64,000 nt of DNA, from contig CM065321.1 in NCBI GenBank assembly GCA_033032175.1, forward strand, positions 11,182,501 through 11,246,500, in the 5' to 3' direction. The DNA comes from Saturnia japonica (Eukaryota; Arthropoda; Insecta; Lepidoptera; Saturniidae). This document shows, in pieces, positions 1 to 9,885 of the stretch. Position numbers and translations under genes: made by a program. A model generated the notes under the pieces. It saw nothing but the letters and a program-made list of their open reading frames with translations, did no database searches and was not told the DNA's origin. How positions within the stretch are numbered: the first letter of the stretch is position 1; the number at the start of each line of letters is the position of its first letter.

Positions 1-160
1 GTAGCTAGCCAGGCGGACATAAGAAAATGGTTTATCATCATGCTATAGTTTCATTACGATGCTTTCTTTCATCGAAAGCTCAAGCCTGATGTACGGATTC
101 GAACTTACTACGATCGACGTAGTGTTCACACACACTTCCACTAAGCCATCATTGCTTCAA
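1..160 (-). repeat. tRNA-derived SINE, head half, cut by the window edge
   Basis: The sequence matches, in reverse orientation, the head of the SINEs at 15969, 42147, 43440 and 58097. It shows the gctagccaggcgg block, the catgctatrgtttca block, the cgaaagctca block and a box B-like attcgaa segment, and ends at a degraded box A (reading agccatcattgc on this strand). The rest of the copy lies to the left of base 1. It has no coding capacity. Such elements are transcribed by Pol III and moved by LINE enzymes. Confidence 0.75.
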
Positions 161-435
161 AAACTACACAAACTATAGTCGAACAAGTTCATGCGCGACC
201 ATCCTATGTGGGAGACATTGACAGGGGTGAGGTTGCAAGACATATATATCGTCACTACAATACACTGAAGTAAATAGTATGTTGTCTCGGCAGTGTTTTA
301 GAAATAATTATTTAAAGCCGCTAGGTAAAAATACACGCACATATTTTACATATTTGATAATGCTATATCAAAATATAATTATTATCTTTTCACCAAAATA
401 TATTATTATCTATTATAAATATTGTAAGTTTTAAT
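161..435. other. No gene seen
   Basis: AT-rich sequence between the SINE and the hAT relic. It probably holds the missing C-terminal part of the hAT element or its flank, but I can read no transposase motif in it. Confidence 0.5.
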
Positions 436-1065
436 TTAAATTATTTTTATAAATATTAATTGAAGAGAGTGTGCCAGGCATCCATAGGTGAATAAGTTTG
501 TCTTTGCGTACTTTGTTTTTAGTAGTTTCCAAGTTGCCTTCATATTACATGCATTTTCGGTCACGAGGCCATATACCTTTTGCTGTCCAATTTCTTCAAT
601 TATACGACTAATTTCCTGTGCCATGAATTCGGCAGTGTGAGATGATTTTCCTGTCGGTAAAACTTTATACAAGAATGGTTTCGGTGTTGTAACAACAAAA
701 TTAACAATAGGTTCGTTTCTAATGTTGCTCCAACCATCTAGAGCCAACCCGACTGAATCAGCAGCGCAATTGCTTCTGCGACCATCGTTGACACTTTCTT
801 GTACTCGTTTTCCAAATCCGTCCAGACAACATGTGTCTAGAGGGTATTTTGTACGCGGGCCGAAGGAACAAAAACAATTCCTTCCAGCAAGGATTGTCCA
901 TCATGCTAAGGGGTGCTCTGCTCGCTTAAATTGCTCTGCTGAGAAGTTCAACTACCTTATCCTGAACTTCTGAATTCATTTTGTCTACAAATGTTGTAAT
1001 ACCTGTTGTCTTCAACTTGACAGACTTAAAAGTACTTGCAGTGCTGGAGCTGGAGCTTGATAAAT
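436..1065 (-). pseudogene. hAT transposase relic 1, core (DUF659-like) part
   Basis: Read on the minus strand, 747-436 encodes a stretch starting MALDGWSNIRNE with VYGLVTENACNMKATW and FTYGCLAHSLQLI. This is the pattern of the DUF659 / RNase H-like core of hAT transposases. The first acidic residue (LDGWSN) is present, but the usual TDNAANM motif reads TENACNM, so a conserved Asp is Glu. Upstream, 1065-770 carries a Ser-rich stretch, ITTFVDKMNSEVQDKV and DNPCWKELFLFLRPAYKIPS, which is the hAT segment before the core, interrupted by a stop (LLSRAI*) and by frame changes near 770-850. A hAT transposase would bind terminal repeats and cut and paste the element; this copy cannot do so. The C-terminal dimerisation region is not visible. 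Confidence 0.75.
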
Positions 1066-1711
1066 CTAGAAAAAAGAGGATCAACCATCATATAAATAAC
1101 AACAAAAAAATCATCTCCATTATACATGTGGAGAAAGGGTAGGTTCTCTAAAATATAGAATTTTTTTACCACTTTTAACTTACCACTTTGTCAGCGTAAA
1201 TATTATGCAAAATTACAGCTTTCTAGTACTAAGAGTCTTTGAGATAAGCACCTAAGCCAGAGACAGACAAACAAACAGACGGACATGGCGAATGAAACGA
1301 TGCAGGTTTCTTATTGAATACGGTCGGAACCCTAAAAATAAGATCAATACTAAACTAACAAATGTAATCTATACCAAGATTATGAAGAGGATTTTTTTTT
1401 ATTTTTTGTTTGTTTTGTCTGCGTTTGTTGTTTTAAGTAATGGATAAACTCAAAAACTTTTGGATCGATTTTAAAAATTCTTTCACTAATATAAAGCTCC
1501 AGTGCCAGCGAGTAACATAGGCTATATTATAATTTGAAAAATTAATTTATTCCTCATAAAATGTCGATAGTTTTACACAAAGTATAAAAAATTGCCTACA
1601 AGGGTGCGTTGGCGGCGCGGTGTTTGTCGTAAAAAATTAACACTGGTGAAACCGTAGGGCACAGCTAGTTTCTGAAATAAAATAGTTCAAAAAAATTGAA
1701 AATGTACTTAC
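1066..1711 (-). other. Probable intron of hAT relic 1, holding a repeat insertion
   Basis: On the minus strand a good donor (GTAAGT, complement of 1706-1711) follows the zinc-finger exon. A pyrimidine-rich tract ending in CTAG (complement of 1066-1069) precedes the core coding segment. The predicted join is not in frame as it stands, so either the boundaries differ by a base or an indel has occurred. The stretch between them also contains a plus-strand dispersed repeat ending near 1672, typical of insertion into an intron. Confidence 0.45.
1430..1673 (+). repeat. Dispersed repeat with family A-like end
   Basis: It contains aaactcaaaaactt..gatcgatttt..aaattctttcacta and ends with gtgaaaccgtagggcacagctagt. 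The same kind of end closes the repeat at 27205-27906 and, inverted, the one at 6616-7285. It lies inside the probable intron of hAT relic 1 and has no ORF. Confidence 0.5.
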
Positions 1712-1954
1712 AATTTTGAATATTCTCTGAGTGAGGATAAGGAACCGATCTTTTTGATTTTCCGTATTTTCTTTTATTGAGTTTGGACACTTTTTACAGT
1801 TTTGTATGTGCTTTAACACTCTTGTCCCGTTTTTAGTAACGTGTTTTGAGCAAAATGTACATTCTGTTTTGGGAATTTTCGAATTTGAAATAATATCATT
1901 AAAAACATTTGCGACGACCGATTGCTTTCGGCCTGAACCGACTCGTTTCGGCAT
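1712..1954 (-). pseudogene. hAT transposase relic 1, N-terminal BED-type zinc finger exon
   Basis: The minus-strand reading frame starts MPKRVGSGRKQSVV and contains CTFCSKHVTKNG followed by HIQNCKKC. This is a Cx2C...Hx3C arrangement as in BED zinc fingers, which bind DNA in hAT transposases and proteins derived from them. The frame stays open past a GTAAGT donor, after which the peptide (VSTFSIFLNYF) looks like intron translation. It belongs with the DUF659-like core at 436-1065. A domesticated host gene is possible in principle, but the stop and frame changes downstream argue against it. Confidence 0.65.
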
Positions 1955-2991
1955 ATTAATTTACAATTAATATTTATACAATACTTTGAATAGCACAAAG
2001 CCACACAAAACTAAATAAATCTGATATTGTACTCTCTCGGTATCACTCAATCTTCAAAGGTGGTCTGTCAACTGCGTTCATACTTCAAACAAACATAAAC
2101 CGAATGGGGATTTCCCCGTGCGAATCTTTTTAAATGTTGCCAATTATTGAAAGCTTCGTAATATTCAACCAAAAAATTATGGTACGTTTAAAAATAAACA
2201 AAACTATAATATGAACTTATCTATAACGTAAACTTCCTTAAAAATGTTGAACTCTGTACTCCTAAAAAAAACATACTCCAGAATTAAAAAAAAAAAAAAA
2301 CAAGTTTTTTTTTCATGTTTTTTTTTTCAATGTTTTTTTTTTCATTATAGAAAAATAAACGGTTTTTTGCAACCCTAGGCGGGATAGGAATAAACAACAT
2401 CGAAAATAATGTCTCTATGTTTATTCTCTTACCTGAATTCATGAATCATAGAATGTAAGTTAACAGTTCCTACCTAACTCATTTTCGCAGAGATATTTTA
2501 AAGTGAATAAACGCGACGAGTGTATAACGAACAGGCGGCCGGTCCCGCCCTCGTGCGTCCCCCCAGAAATCGAGTTAGCACTGCCAGTATTTCAATTTAA
2601 GCGCTATACCTAATTTGGTACCCTTTGGCACCCTCCTGATAGAGACTCGACTAAGCAATTTCGAGTATGTTACATAGGGTTATATCAGAGGATCTGAGAG
2701 TTTTTGACGTTGATTGGCTGGGAGATTTAGAATGAAGTAATTTTACCAATACATTTTATCGAGGTCATGCGTCATACTACTTTAGGCGCTTTTTCTAAAA
2801 AAAACTCGAAAACTGGGGGATTAAAATTTTCCAACATTTTTCTGGATTTCATGACGAATAATGCGACTATTACAAGGCTCCACTTACTCTACTAATACGT
2901 CATATTGATTAAAATACTATTTATTAATGTAAATCAGAGAATCGTGTCATGTCGAAAAAAAAATTCGTCTTTGACTTTACTGTTGACCCGA
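1955..2991. other. No gene seen; homopolymer-rich stretch inside
   Basis: About 1 kb without a defensible reading frame. Positions 2280-2346 are a compound A-run and T-run tract. Positions 2530-2700 are more GC-rich than the surroundings but match nothing I can name. Confidence 0.5.
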
Positions 2992-3145
2992 ACTATTGAC
3001 TGGACGCGATAGCAATAAGTATGTTCTGTGACCGCATGTAGGTACCTTATAAGCAGAAAACGGCCGGCTTGAAGCATTCTCGCCCGAAACGTTGGACGGT
3101 GAAGACCTCCTCAGTTAATGTCGACAATAATCACTGTTACTAAGT
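2992..3145 (+). repeat. Left inverted arm of the fold-back element
   Basis: It pairs imperfectly with 3963-4122. The best block is ggcttgaag..attctcgc..gaagacctc..cagttaa..gtcgac. Homology stops sharply after cactgttactaagt on the inner side. Confidence 0.6.
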
Positions 3146-3962
3146 GCCATCTCGCTACGTATTGCTAGGAGTATTTCGCTACGAAGTATCGCACGTATTT
3201 TATTTAATTCGCAGTGACATTTGGAACTTGTCGACTAGACTAATAACTAATATTAGTATGACTAATCATATCTTTAAGGAATAAATCAAGCGGATATTTC
3301 CGACTTTCAATTACCTACCCCAAATAGCGCCGCACTATATACCTACCTCAATAGTGCTTACAATAATAATAAAGTACGCCAAAATTATTTGTTTCACATA
3401 CATAATTTTTATTGTGGATTAATTTACTTAACATACGTAATTTATGCAGAGCACTTTAAGCTATTATCAAAAATAAACTTGTTCTAGGGTTTTTGATGAG
3501 ATCTTAATATTCATGTGGTGGTTTTTAGTTTAATTCATAAACTTACGTTAGTTAATCTTATAATGTTATATTGGTGGCATTTTACGTAATATATCTTGGT
3601 TATTTGTACAAGTGAAATGGTTAGGAAATAATAACACGGAACATGAATTCTGAGTTGCCATAAACCTCCCTGGAAAGTGCTAACAAGGGAGACACCATTC
3701 TGAACGTTTGAACTTAAAAAATAAGAAAAATAAATTATCCAACACAGATTTCAGTATCATCGTGATATTGACAGAATTGTGTATACACAAGTGGCTATTA
3801 AAAGAAAAAGAAGAAATAAAAAAAGTACTAACCGGTAGTCGATAATTCATTTTAAACAAATAAATACATTCATTTTATCCCTTTGTTAATTTTCTCGCTC
3901 ATTTCGTTTACAAAAGTAAGACTTTTCTTCATTACATAGCCTAGACGGGCAGGCTAAACACT

Positions 3963-4122
3963 ACTTAGTAACAGTGTTTATGGTAGTCGACTTTTTAACT
4001 GAGGTCTTCACTATCCAACTAACAGCTCGTGCGAGAATAACTTCAAGCCGGTCATTGCCTGGTTATGCGGCTACAAAGCACACCTGTTGCTATCGCGCTT
4101 AGTCTATAGTGCGAGTCAATAG
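3963..4122 (-). repeat. Right inverted arm of the fold-back element
   Basis: This is the reverse-complement partner of 2992-3145. It has several small indels relative to the left arm, which shows that the two arms have been diverging for some time. Confidence 0.6.
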
Positions 4123-4640
4123 CACGTTTACTAATTTAGTTGTACGGATTCCACAATCAACTACATGGATACGATTCTTCGTTAATATTTAATATGTCGT
4201 GTTGGTAAAGGAAGCCGGTCGTTTTAACAATACATCAAACAATTCTTACATATCGAAACGAGTAAAACAAAACATGTCAGCTACGCATGCACTGTACATA
4301 TTAGTGGATGCACTCAATACCATACCAATCTCTATAACGTTAGAGAGGGCCGCCTCTTACGTGTCAGACGTTATCTAAATATGTGAATTCAAGAGTACGT
4401 CGTATTTTTTCCGCTAAATCGAACTTAGGTTGATGTTTAAATATTAAGGATTGAATAACACATCTATCGGTACGCCACTTCGTACCGCAGTGCCGTTTGA
4501 TTATAGCACTGATGTTTTTATATTATTTCGTATTTTTTTTCTTTTTTTGGCTAGTTAAGACTTGGACAAAATTACCAAATTACTTCACAGGGATACTAGA
4601 TTATATGGGACTTCCTCCAAGAAGTCAAAATGTGTATATG
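4123..4640. other. No gene seen
   Basis: AT-rich sequence with no readable coding motif and no match to other parts of the window. Confidence 0.5.
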
Positions 4641-4851
4641 TATAGCTAGATAGATTGAATTTTACGGAGAATCAGATTGCGACTTATTTGCATGTGTGGC
4701 AACAGCCCAAGTCGAGGTTCGGTCATTTTGGCACCCTTGAGTTTGTTGCCTCACTTTCGTGGCTGAGTACTCTCCACGCATGTCCGGTGAAGCCATCAAA
4801 GCTCCATGGCCCTTAAAACTAAAAGTATAGTCAGTTCGAAAAAAAAAACTC
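4641..4851 (+). repeat. Relic 3' end of the Jockey-type LINE (5'-truncated copy)
   Basis: It aligns with the end of the LINE 3' UTR at 14310-14540. Shared blocks include gcgacttatttgc/gcgacctatttgc, cccaagtcgaggttcgg/cccaagccgaggtccgg, ttggcaccct, gtggctgagt/gcggctgagt, gtccggtgaagc and tagtcagttc followed by an A-run. It is the usual very short product of incomplete LINE integration. The divergence shows that it is older than the copy at 9885-14571. Confidence 0.8.
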
Positions 4852-5871
4852 GAGAAGTTAGTACAGTTCATAAATAATAGCCTTTAATCATCGATATTTT
4901 TACGATTAATATATTGGGTATTTCACTTATACCAATATGAGATATTATACTTCTTTTAAGAACTAAAATTTTATACATTATATAGAATTTAATAATTCTC
5001 TACCAGAGTCTTTGAGTCAATGAATGTTTCTATCTGACTTTTCTTTTACATTTTGAATTTCCTATTCGCTATTCGAATCTGTTTGTAAAATTTTAAAACT
5101 ATTCTCCCTGTCATTGGACCATAGGTCTCAAATTGCTGCTAAACAACCTAAATCAAAAAACTTTTGTTATAAATTTTAGTGCGCATGATCTAAAACTATC
5201 AGTAACAGAGAATGTCATCCTTGTCAAACCTAAATGTAAATAAACAACAAGCTGTTTTATAATGAAAATTATACATAATGTTCAATGCCGATATGAAACC
5301 TAAAAGGATCGTAAAATAAAACATAATTAAACAAACAAATTTATAAAATACAAGAACCTAACCGAAGCCCTTGAAATATATATAACAAATATATAAATAA
5401 GGAGACTATAATAAAACAAACAAAGGTAAATATAATATAATATATATATATTGAAAATGATTGCTAACACAGTCTATAACAAGGTGTCGTGGGACACCCG
5501 CTAGTAACAAATTTCCTTTCTCTATATATTATGTTATGACCAGATTTCTATGCACTGTTGTAACGAAGCTGAGTCAATTCCACGGCTGTCATAGTTTTGA
5601 AAATCCTATGTGTTTGTTTTTTAGTGTCGGTTGGGTCATTCACTTTTTTCAGTTTAGTTCCCACCCCGCGTTAAATGATTTCGTTACAAAAGATATTATT
5701 TACTACTAAGATTTACTAGCTGTTTTACTTGTTGTTAATTTTTAAAATATGGAATTAAGAAAACTTTTAGTATTTAAGTGTAAACAATATTTTTAACCGA
5801 CATCAAATAAAGACGGAGGTATATATTCAGCCATCTTACTCACGTTCACTTTCTAAGGTATTTGTTCTGCT
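4852..5871. other. No gene seen; small repeat pieces
   Basis: AT-rich. Positions 5430-5452 are AT-dinucleotide rich. Positions 5796-5830 carry an aaccgacatcaaa..ggaggt piece that resembles 57317-57360 and, inverted, 32690-32745. No protein motif is visible. Confidence 0.45.
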
Positions 5872-6035
5872 GTTAAGCGTCATATCGTTATACTTAGCCT
5901 ATATATAACCTTTCTCAATAAATTGCCTATAAAATTCATAAAGAAATTAGCAAAACTTACTGATAGTACCAGAGATTAGCACGTTCAAACAAAAAAAAAC
6001 AATCTCTTATTTATAATGTTAGTATACATGTGTAT
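5872..6035 (-). repeat. Repeat family A, partial copy
   Basis: In reverse orientation it carries the family head: accagagattagcacgttcaaac next to an A-run, followed by tttataatgttagtata. It is truncated relative to the ~700 bp copies. No ORF. Confidence 0.55.
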
Positions 6036-6615
6036 CAAATTACTTAATAAAGAATAGTAGCAATAGTTATTTGTATGAAACTTAAATCAATGATACTAAA
6101 AATAAAAATTTGTAACGAATAATTTCTGCTTAATAAATAAATGTAAATATACACACAAAAGTAAAGAAATCATTAAGATAATAGAACGGAAAATCTGAAA
6201 TACAGGGCGGCAGTACTTGACAGAACCAGAGGAGGGTACTCCAATTTGTCGCGAGCCTGTACTACAGATGTAAATTATTGGATATTTTGTGTACATTCAG
6301 ATACAGGTAAAAGGGAAAATGTACCCAAGTTAATTGGTGACATTATTATTATTAAAACAAAATATTTAAATTATGTCTCACTCAGTATCTACATTTACTA
6401 AAAAATCTTAATAACTGAATCATGTGAAAAACGATTTAATATTATCAGTACATATATTTTTTAAAGTAACACTTCATTAGACGCTACTTCAGAACAACTT
6501 AGATCTTTATTCGGAAGGAAAAATCGTTTAGTAATTTGTATAAATAATCACATTTGTTTTTTGTAATTTTTATATATAAAAATATACTGAGAATAAACAT
6601 AATTTTATTTATAAC
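6036..6615. other. No gene seen
   Basis: AT-rich spacer. A less AT-rich patch at 6205-6265 (gggcggcag..cagaggagggtac) may be another dispersed repeat but has no second copy here. Confidence 0.4.
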
Positions 6616-7285
6616 TAGCTGAGCCCCACGGATTCACCCGTGTTAATTTTATCCGATAAGCCCTATGCCGCCGTGTGGTTTATGATATAGTTCTCATTTC
6701 ACATACTTGCCCACATCTTTCCATATTGCTAACTACTATAAATATTACAGCCATAAACATGAGCCGAGTGTTAAATTATATTAATTTTCCATTATCTTCT
6801 AAACTATGTGTCAAAGTAACATACTATTATGGGCAAAGTTTAACTTCATAAATTTTTCTTTATGTTGAATTAGCTTTTGTTAGTAAGGATTAAAATGCCA
6901 TGCTTCAAAATAATGCTCATAAATCACTTTTTAATTTTCAACAAATTTTTGTCACATTGTACCTTATTTTGGCTTATGTATAAGAAATAAGTATATCCTA
7001 TCCCAGTCTTTTTTTTAGATATACTAAGGACCAATATTTTTGTACAACATTATATTTAGTTATCATTAACCATTAATCCAGCAGTTCAGGGACGCTTTCC
7101 CTTCTGACTTACTTAACAAAAATCAATATTTAAAGCTAGCTGAGAGGTATAGCCTAATATTAGATCGACTGAATCTAACTTGTAGTTCCAGAGATTTTGC
7201 GTGTTCAAACAAACAAACAAAAAACTCTTCGGCTTTATTATTTTTATTATATCAAAAAAATCTTATAGTATGTATTATTAAAAAA
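6616..7285 (-). repeat. Repeat family A, near full-length copy, inverted
   Basis: Its reverse complement aligns along its length with 27205-27906. Shared blocks are gtttgtttgttt, aatctctggaactac, tattgatttttgtta, taatggttaatgata, aaatattgg, cataagcca/catgagcca, aataaggta, agcattatttt, agcatggcat and the terminal ggtgaatccgtggggc..cagctagt. It has no open frame longer than chance. It could be a non-autonomous element or the 3' part of a LINE; I cannot tell which. Confidence 0.7.
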
Positions 7286-7465
7286 AAAAACAAATAAAAT
7301 ATGCTTAATAAATAAAAATAAAGTTCAAGAAATATTTACTTCAAACCCACTTGCACGCAGATTTTTTTAAATTTGTAATAGTATTTTTTTAAATGAAATG
7401 ATGATTATTATTGACATTGATTTTATAATAATAAATAGAAACAAATTTGACTATTGATATTAATG

Positions 7466-7590
7466 AAAGTTATTTCCATCCGAAATTTTTGCCAAAGAAT
7501 GCACTTATGAACGCTACTGCCGGTTCGGAAAACATTCTAGTTAGTCATCGAGAAGAACCGGTAAGAAACTTAATCGTGTTTATCTTTTTT
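7466..7590 (+). repeat. Dispersed repeat family B (ccggttcgg...gagaagaaccgg)
   Basis: It contains tgaacgctactgccggttcgg and catcgagaagaaccggtaagaaact. Matching segments lie at 42700-42790 (plus) and 57745-57870 (minus). It is non-coding. Confidence 0.6.
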
Positions 7591-8239
7591 TCTAACTGTA
7601 AGAGTGTTAATATAGTAAGTTAAATAATAATAATTTAGCAGATGCACAGAGGGAAATTACTTCCAGACATCACTATCATTCACGTAACGATCCACAGTAT
7701 AATAAACTCTATTTATTTATTTATTTTATTTAGCGATACAGGATGATCTTACAGTTAACAAAGTACATATATGTATAAATCATACAGAAGGCCATTAATC
7801 CATTGTAAAATCTGAAAACAAAAAACGAAACAGCCAATATTTACGATATGGTCGCGAATGTCACTTTAAATCTATATTTGTATAATAGCTTTTTACCTAG
7901 AATATGACGGACGCGAGTCATATTACACACATAATATGTTAACATTATATGTATACACTTCCTTTAAATACAGTAATGTATGTTTATATACCTACATTTC
8001 CTATTTTGCTTTCAAAACACCTGTACATCTTATAAAATCTATGCGATAAGTTTAAAATGCATTTTATGTCATACATAATAGCATAAGTGAACTCATGGCC
8101 GGTGTAAGTCATAAGCGAAACATAAATTAATCGGTGGTTTTTTTTTTTTTTTTTTTTTATTATGGATGGATATATTCTAACACTTTACTGTATAAACTAC
8201 CACTATTCGTGTTAAAATCCAAGGACAAAGCTTTACATA
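7591..8239. other. No gene seen
   Basis: AT-rich spacer ending in a ~19-base T run at 8140-8158. Nothing coding is recognisable. Confidence 0.5.
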
Positions 8240-8276
8240 TAATGGTCGGGGAAAAAGTTTTTTCGCATTTTTATAT
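8240..8276. repeat. Mariner terminal inverted repeat (3' end of the element)
   Basis: The sequence ggtcggggaaaaagttttttcgcat lies about 60 bp beyond the end of the mariner reading frame, where the terminal repeat is expected. Its reverse complement matches 15226-15250 at 23 of 25 positions. A TA dinucleotide lies just outside it, as expected for Tc1/mariner insertion. Confidence 0.65.
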
Positions 8277-8330
8277 GAAAACTCAAGACATTTTTTTCAA
8301 AGTTTATTTACATTTATTTACAATATATAT

Positions 8331-9345
8331 GTGCCGTTTTATTCAATGACTTTCTGCCATTTTGTAGGTAGAGACGTGATCCTGTTGCTGTAGAAACTTT
8401 AGGACTTCTGATCAAGAAAACACGATAAATAGTTTTGGCAGTCCTCTCTTGATGTTAACCTTACACAAGCTAAAGAATTCTGAAGAGACCGAAACAGGTG
8501 AAAATCTGAAGGTGCAAAGTCAGGGCTATATGGTGGATTCACTAACACCTCCTAGCCAAACTTTCTTAACTTTTGTTGAATGGCTAAAGATGTGTCTGGT
8601 CTAGTGTTATCGTGATGAAAGACCATACTCTTTCTGTTGAACAATTCCGGCCGCTTTCTCTTAACTGCTTCCTTTAATCTCATCAGTTGTAGTAGTAGAG
8701 ATCCGAATCGATGGTTTTATCTGGCGGTAAAAGCTCATAATGAACAATACCCTTCCAATCCCACCATACATACAGCATCACCTTATTTCGAGTTAGCCCA
8801 GGTTTAGCCATAGGCTGTGAAGCCTGGCCGACCTTAGACCACAACCTTTTTCACACGTTCTTGTCGTACGTGATCCACTTTTCATCGCCAATTATCAATC
8901 TCTTCAAAAACGGATCGGTTTTATTACGTCTCAATAATGAATCATGAATGAGTACTCGTATACGGTTTAGGTTTCTTTCGATTAGCTCGTGTAGCACCCA
9001 AACATCGATCTTTTTGGTATAGACAGCTTTCTTCAAATGGGTTAAAAAAGTTTTGTGGTCAATTTCTAGTTCTTCAGCTACATCGTAACTACTGATATGC
9101 CGATCTTGCTCCACTTTTTCAAAAATGGCGTCCATTTTATTCGTAACAGGGGGACCAGAGCGAGGTGCAACTTTAACATCAAAATTTCCGGAATGAAAAC
9201 GCGTGAACCATCTTTGTGCTACTCTTACTGACACTGCATTAAGTCCGTAAACATCACAAATTTTTTCCCCTGCTTGAGTTGCATTTTTGCCTTTTTTGTA
9301 ATAATATTTTAAAATGTATCGAATTTCTTCATTAGATTCACTCAT
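8331..9345 (-). pseudogene. Mariner (mauritiana-like) transposase, inactivated
   Basis: The minus-strand frame starts MSESNEEIRYILKYYYKKGK and gives 164 residues with a helix-turn-helix region (about 8-65) and KIDVWVLHEL (about 112-121). The first catalytic Asp is in IIGDEKWITYD (residue 154). A TGA at 8851-8853 ends this part. Beyond it one reads VGQASQPMAKPG, VWWDWKG and YELLPPDKT, then a stop and a frame change, then MVFHHDNTRPD (second Asp), PPYSPDFAPSDFHLF (third Asp) and PTKWQKVIE. The D,D34D triad is therefore present, but the frame is broken by at least two stops before the D34D region, more after it, and a frameshift. Intact transposases of this family are about 345 residues. The enzyme would insert at TA sites; this copy cannot be translated in full. 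Confidence 0.9.
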
Positions 9346-9884
9346 TGTTACTGTTAGCGACGCATAGGCCTAAGCGTAATGATACGATAATAACGATTGT
9401 AAATATAAGTTGAAAGGATGAATAATTTGCACGAACAATCAATAATTAAATGTTTCTAATGTTTTGAATATGTTACTATAGCGTGTAGGTATGTAAGAGC
9501 AGTATATAAGTTATGAAAATGTTTGTAGTTGAATAAAAATAATCACTTAAAGTACTAAAATCATATATTGTCAATAATTCATATTTTATAAAAGTTATAC
9601 GTAATGTTTTGTGTTATATAAGTAAAATAGCCTTCTGTGTGTATTTTATAATGTTTGTAAGCTCAAATAGTGCGTATATAACGAGTCGCAAGACGTTTTA
9701 AAGTTGCAATGTTTAATGCTTTATATCTCCCATGTTTATTGACCTATAATGTTAAAGTTAGTGTTTTTGAATAGATATTTGTGTCTACATTAATGTGAAA
9801 TAGTTTTTATTGTAATTGAGTAATTGTAATTAGAGATATTAACAATTTATTGTATTCTGTATACAAGTAATAATAATAATAATA
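9346..9884. other. Mariner upstream side and spacer; no gene
   Basis: AT-rich. No matching terminal repeat for the mariner occurs here, which is unusual because it should lie roughly 150-200 bp upstream of the start codon. A (TAA)n run at 9867-9884 abuts the LINE. Confidence 0.5.
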
Positions 9885-9885
9885 G

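Larger units (their letters stand above)
2992..4122. mobile_element. Fold-back element with ~155 bp imperfect inverted arms
   Basis: The left arm (2992-3145) and right arm (3963-4122) are imperfect reverse complements. Shared blocks in the same order include ctattgact, gcgatagcaa, ccggcttgaag, attctcgc, tgaagacctc, cagttaa, gtcgac and cactgttactaagt. The ~815 bp between them has no ORF of note and is AT-rich. This is the layout of a non-autonomous DNA transposon with long terminal inverted repeats, or of two inverted copies of one repeat. I could not define target-site duplications or relate the arms to a known superfamily. Confidence 0.6.

Noticed and set aside
722..973. 83-codon plus-strand frame
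   Set aside because: It lies antisense to the hAT transposase core, which reads as protein on the minus strand.
4662..4871. 69-codon minus-strand frame
   Set aside because: It is antisense to a truncated LINE 3' UTR.
8134..8349. 71-codon frame starting in a T run
   Set aside because: The Phe run comes from the T homopolymer, and the frame runs over the mariner end.
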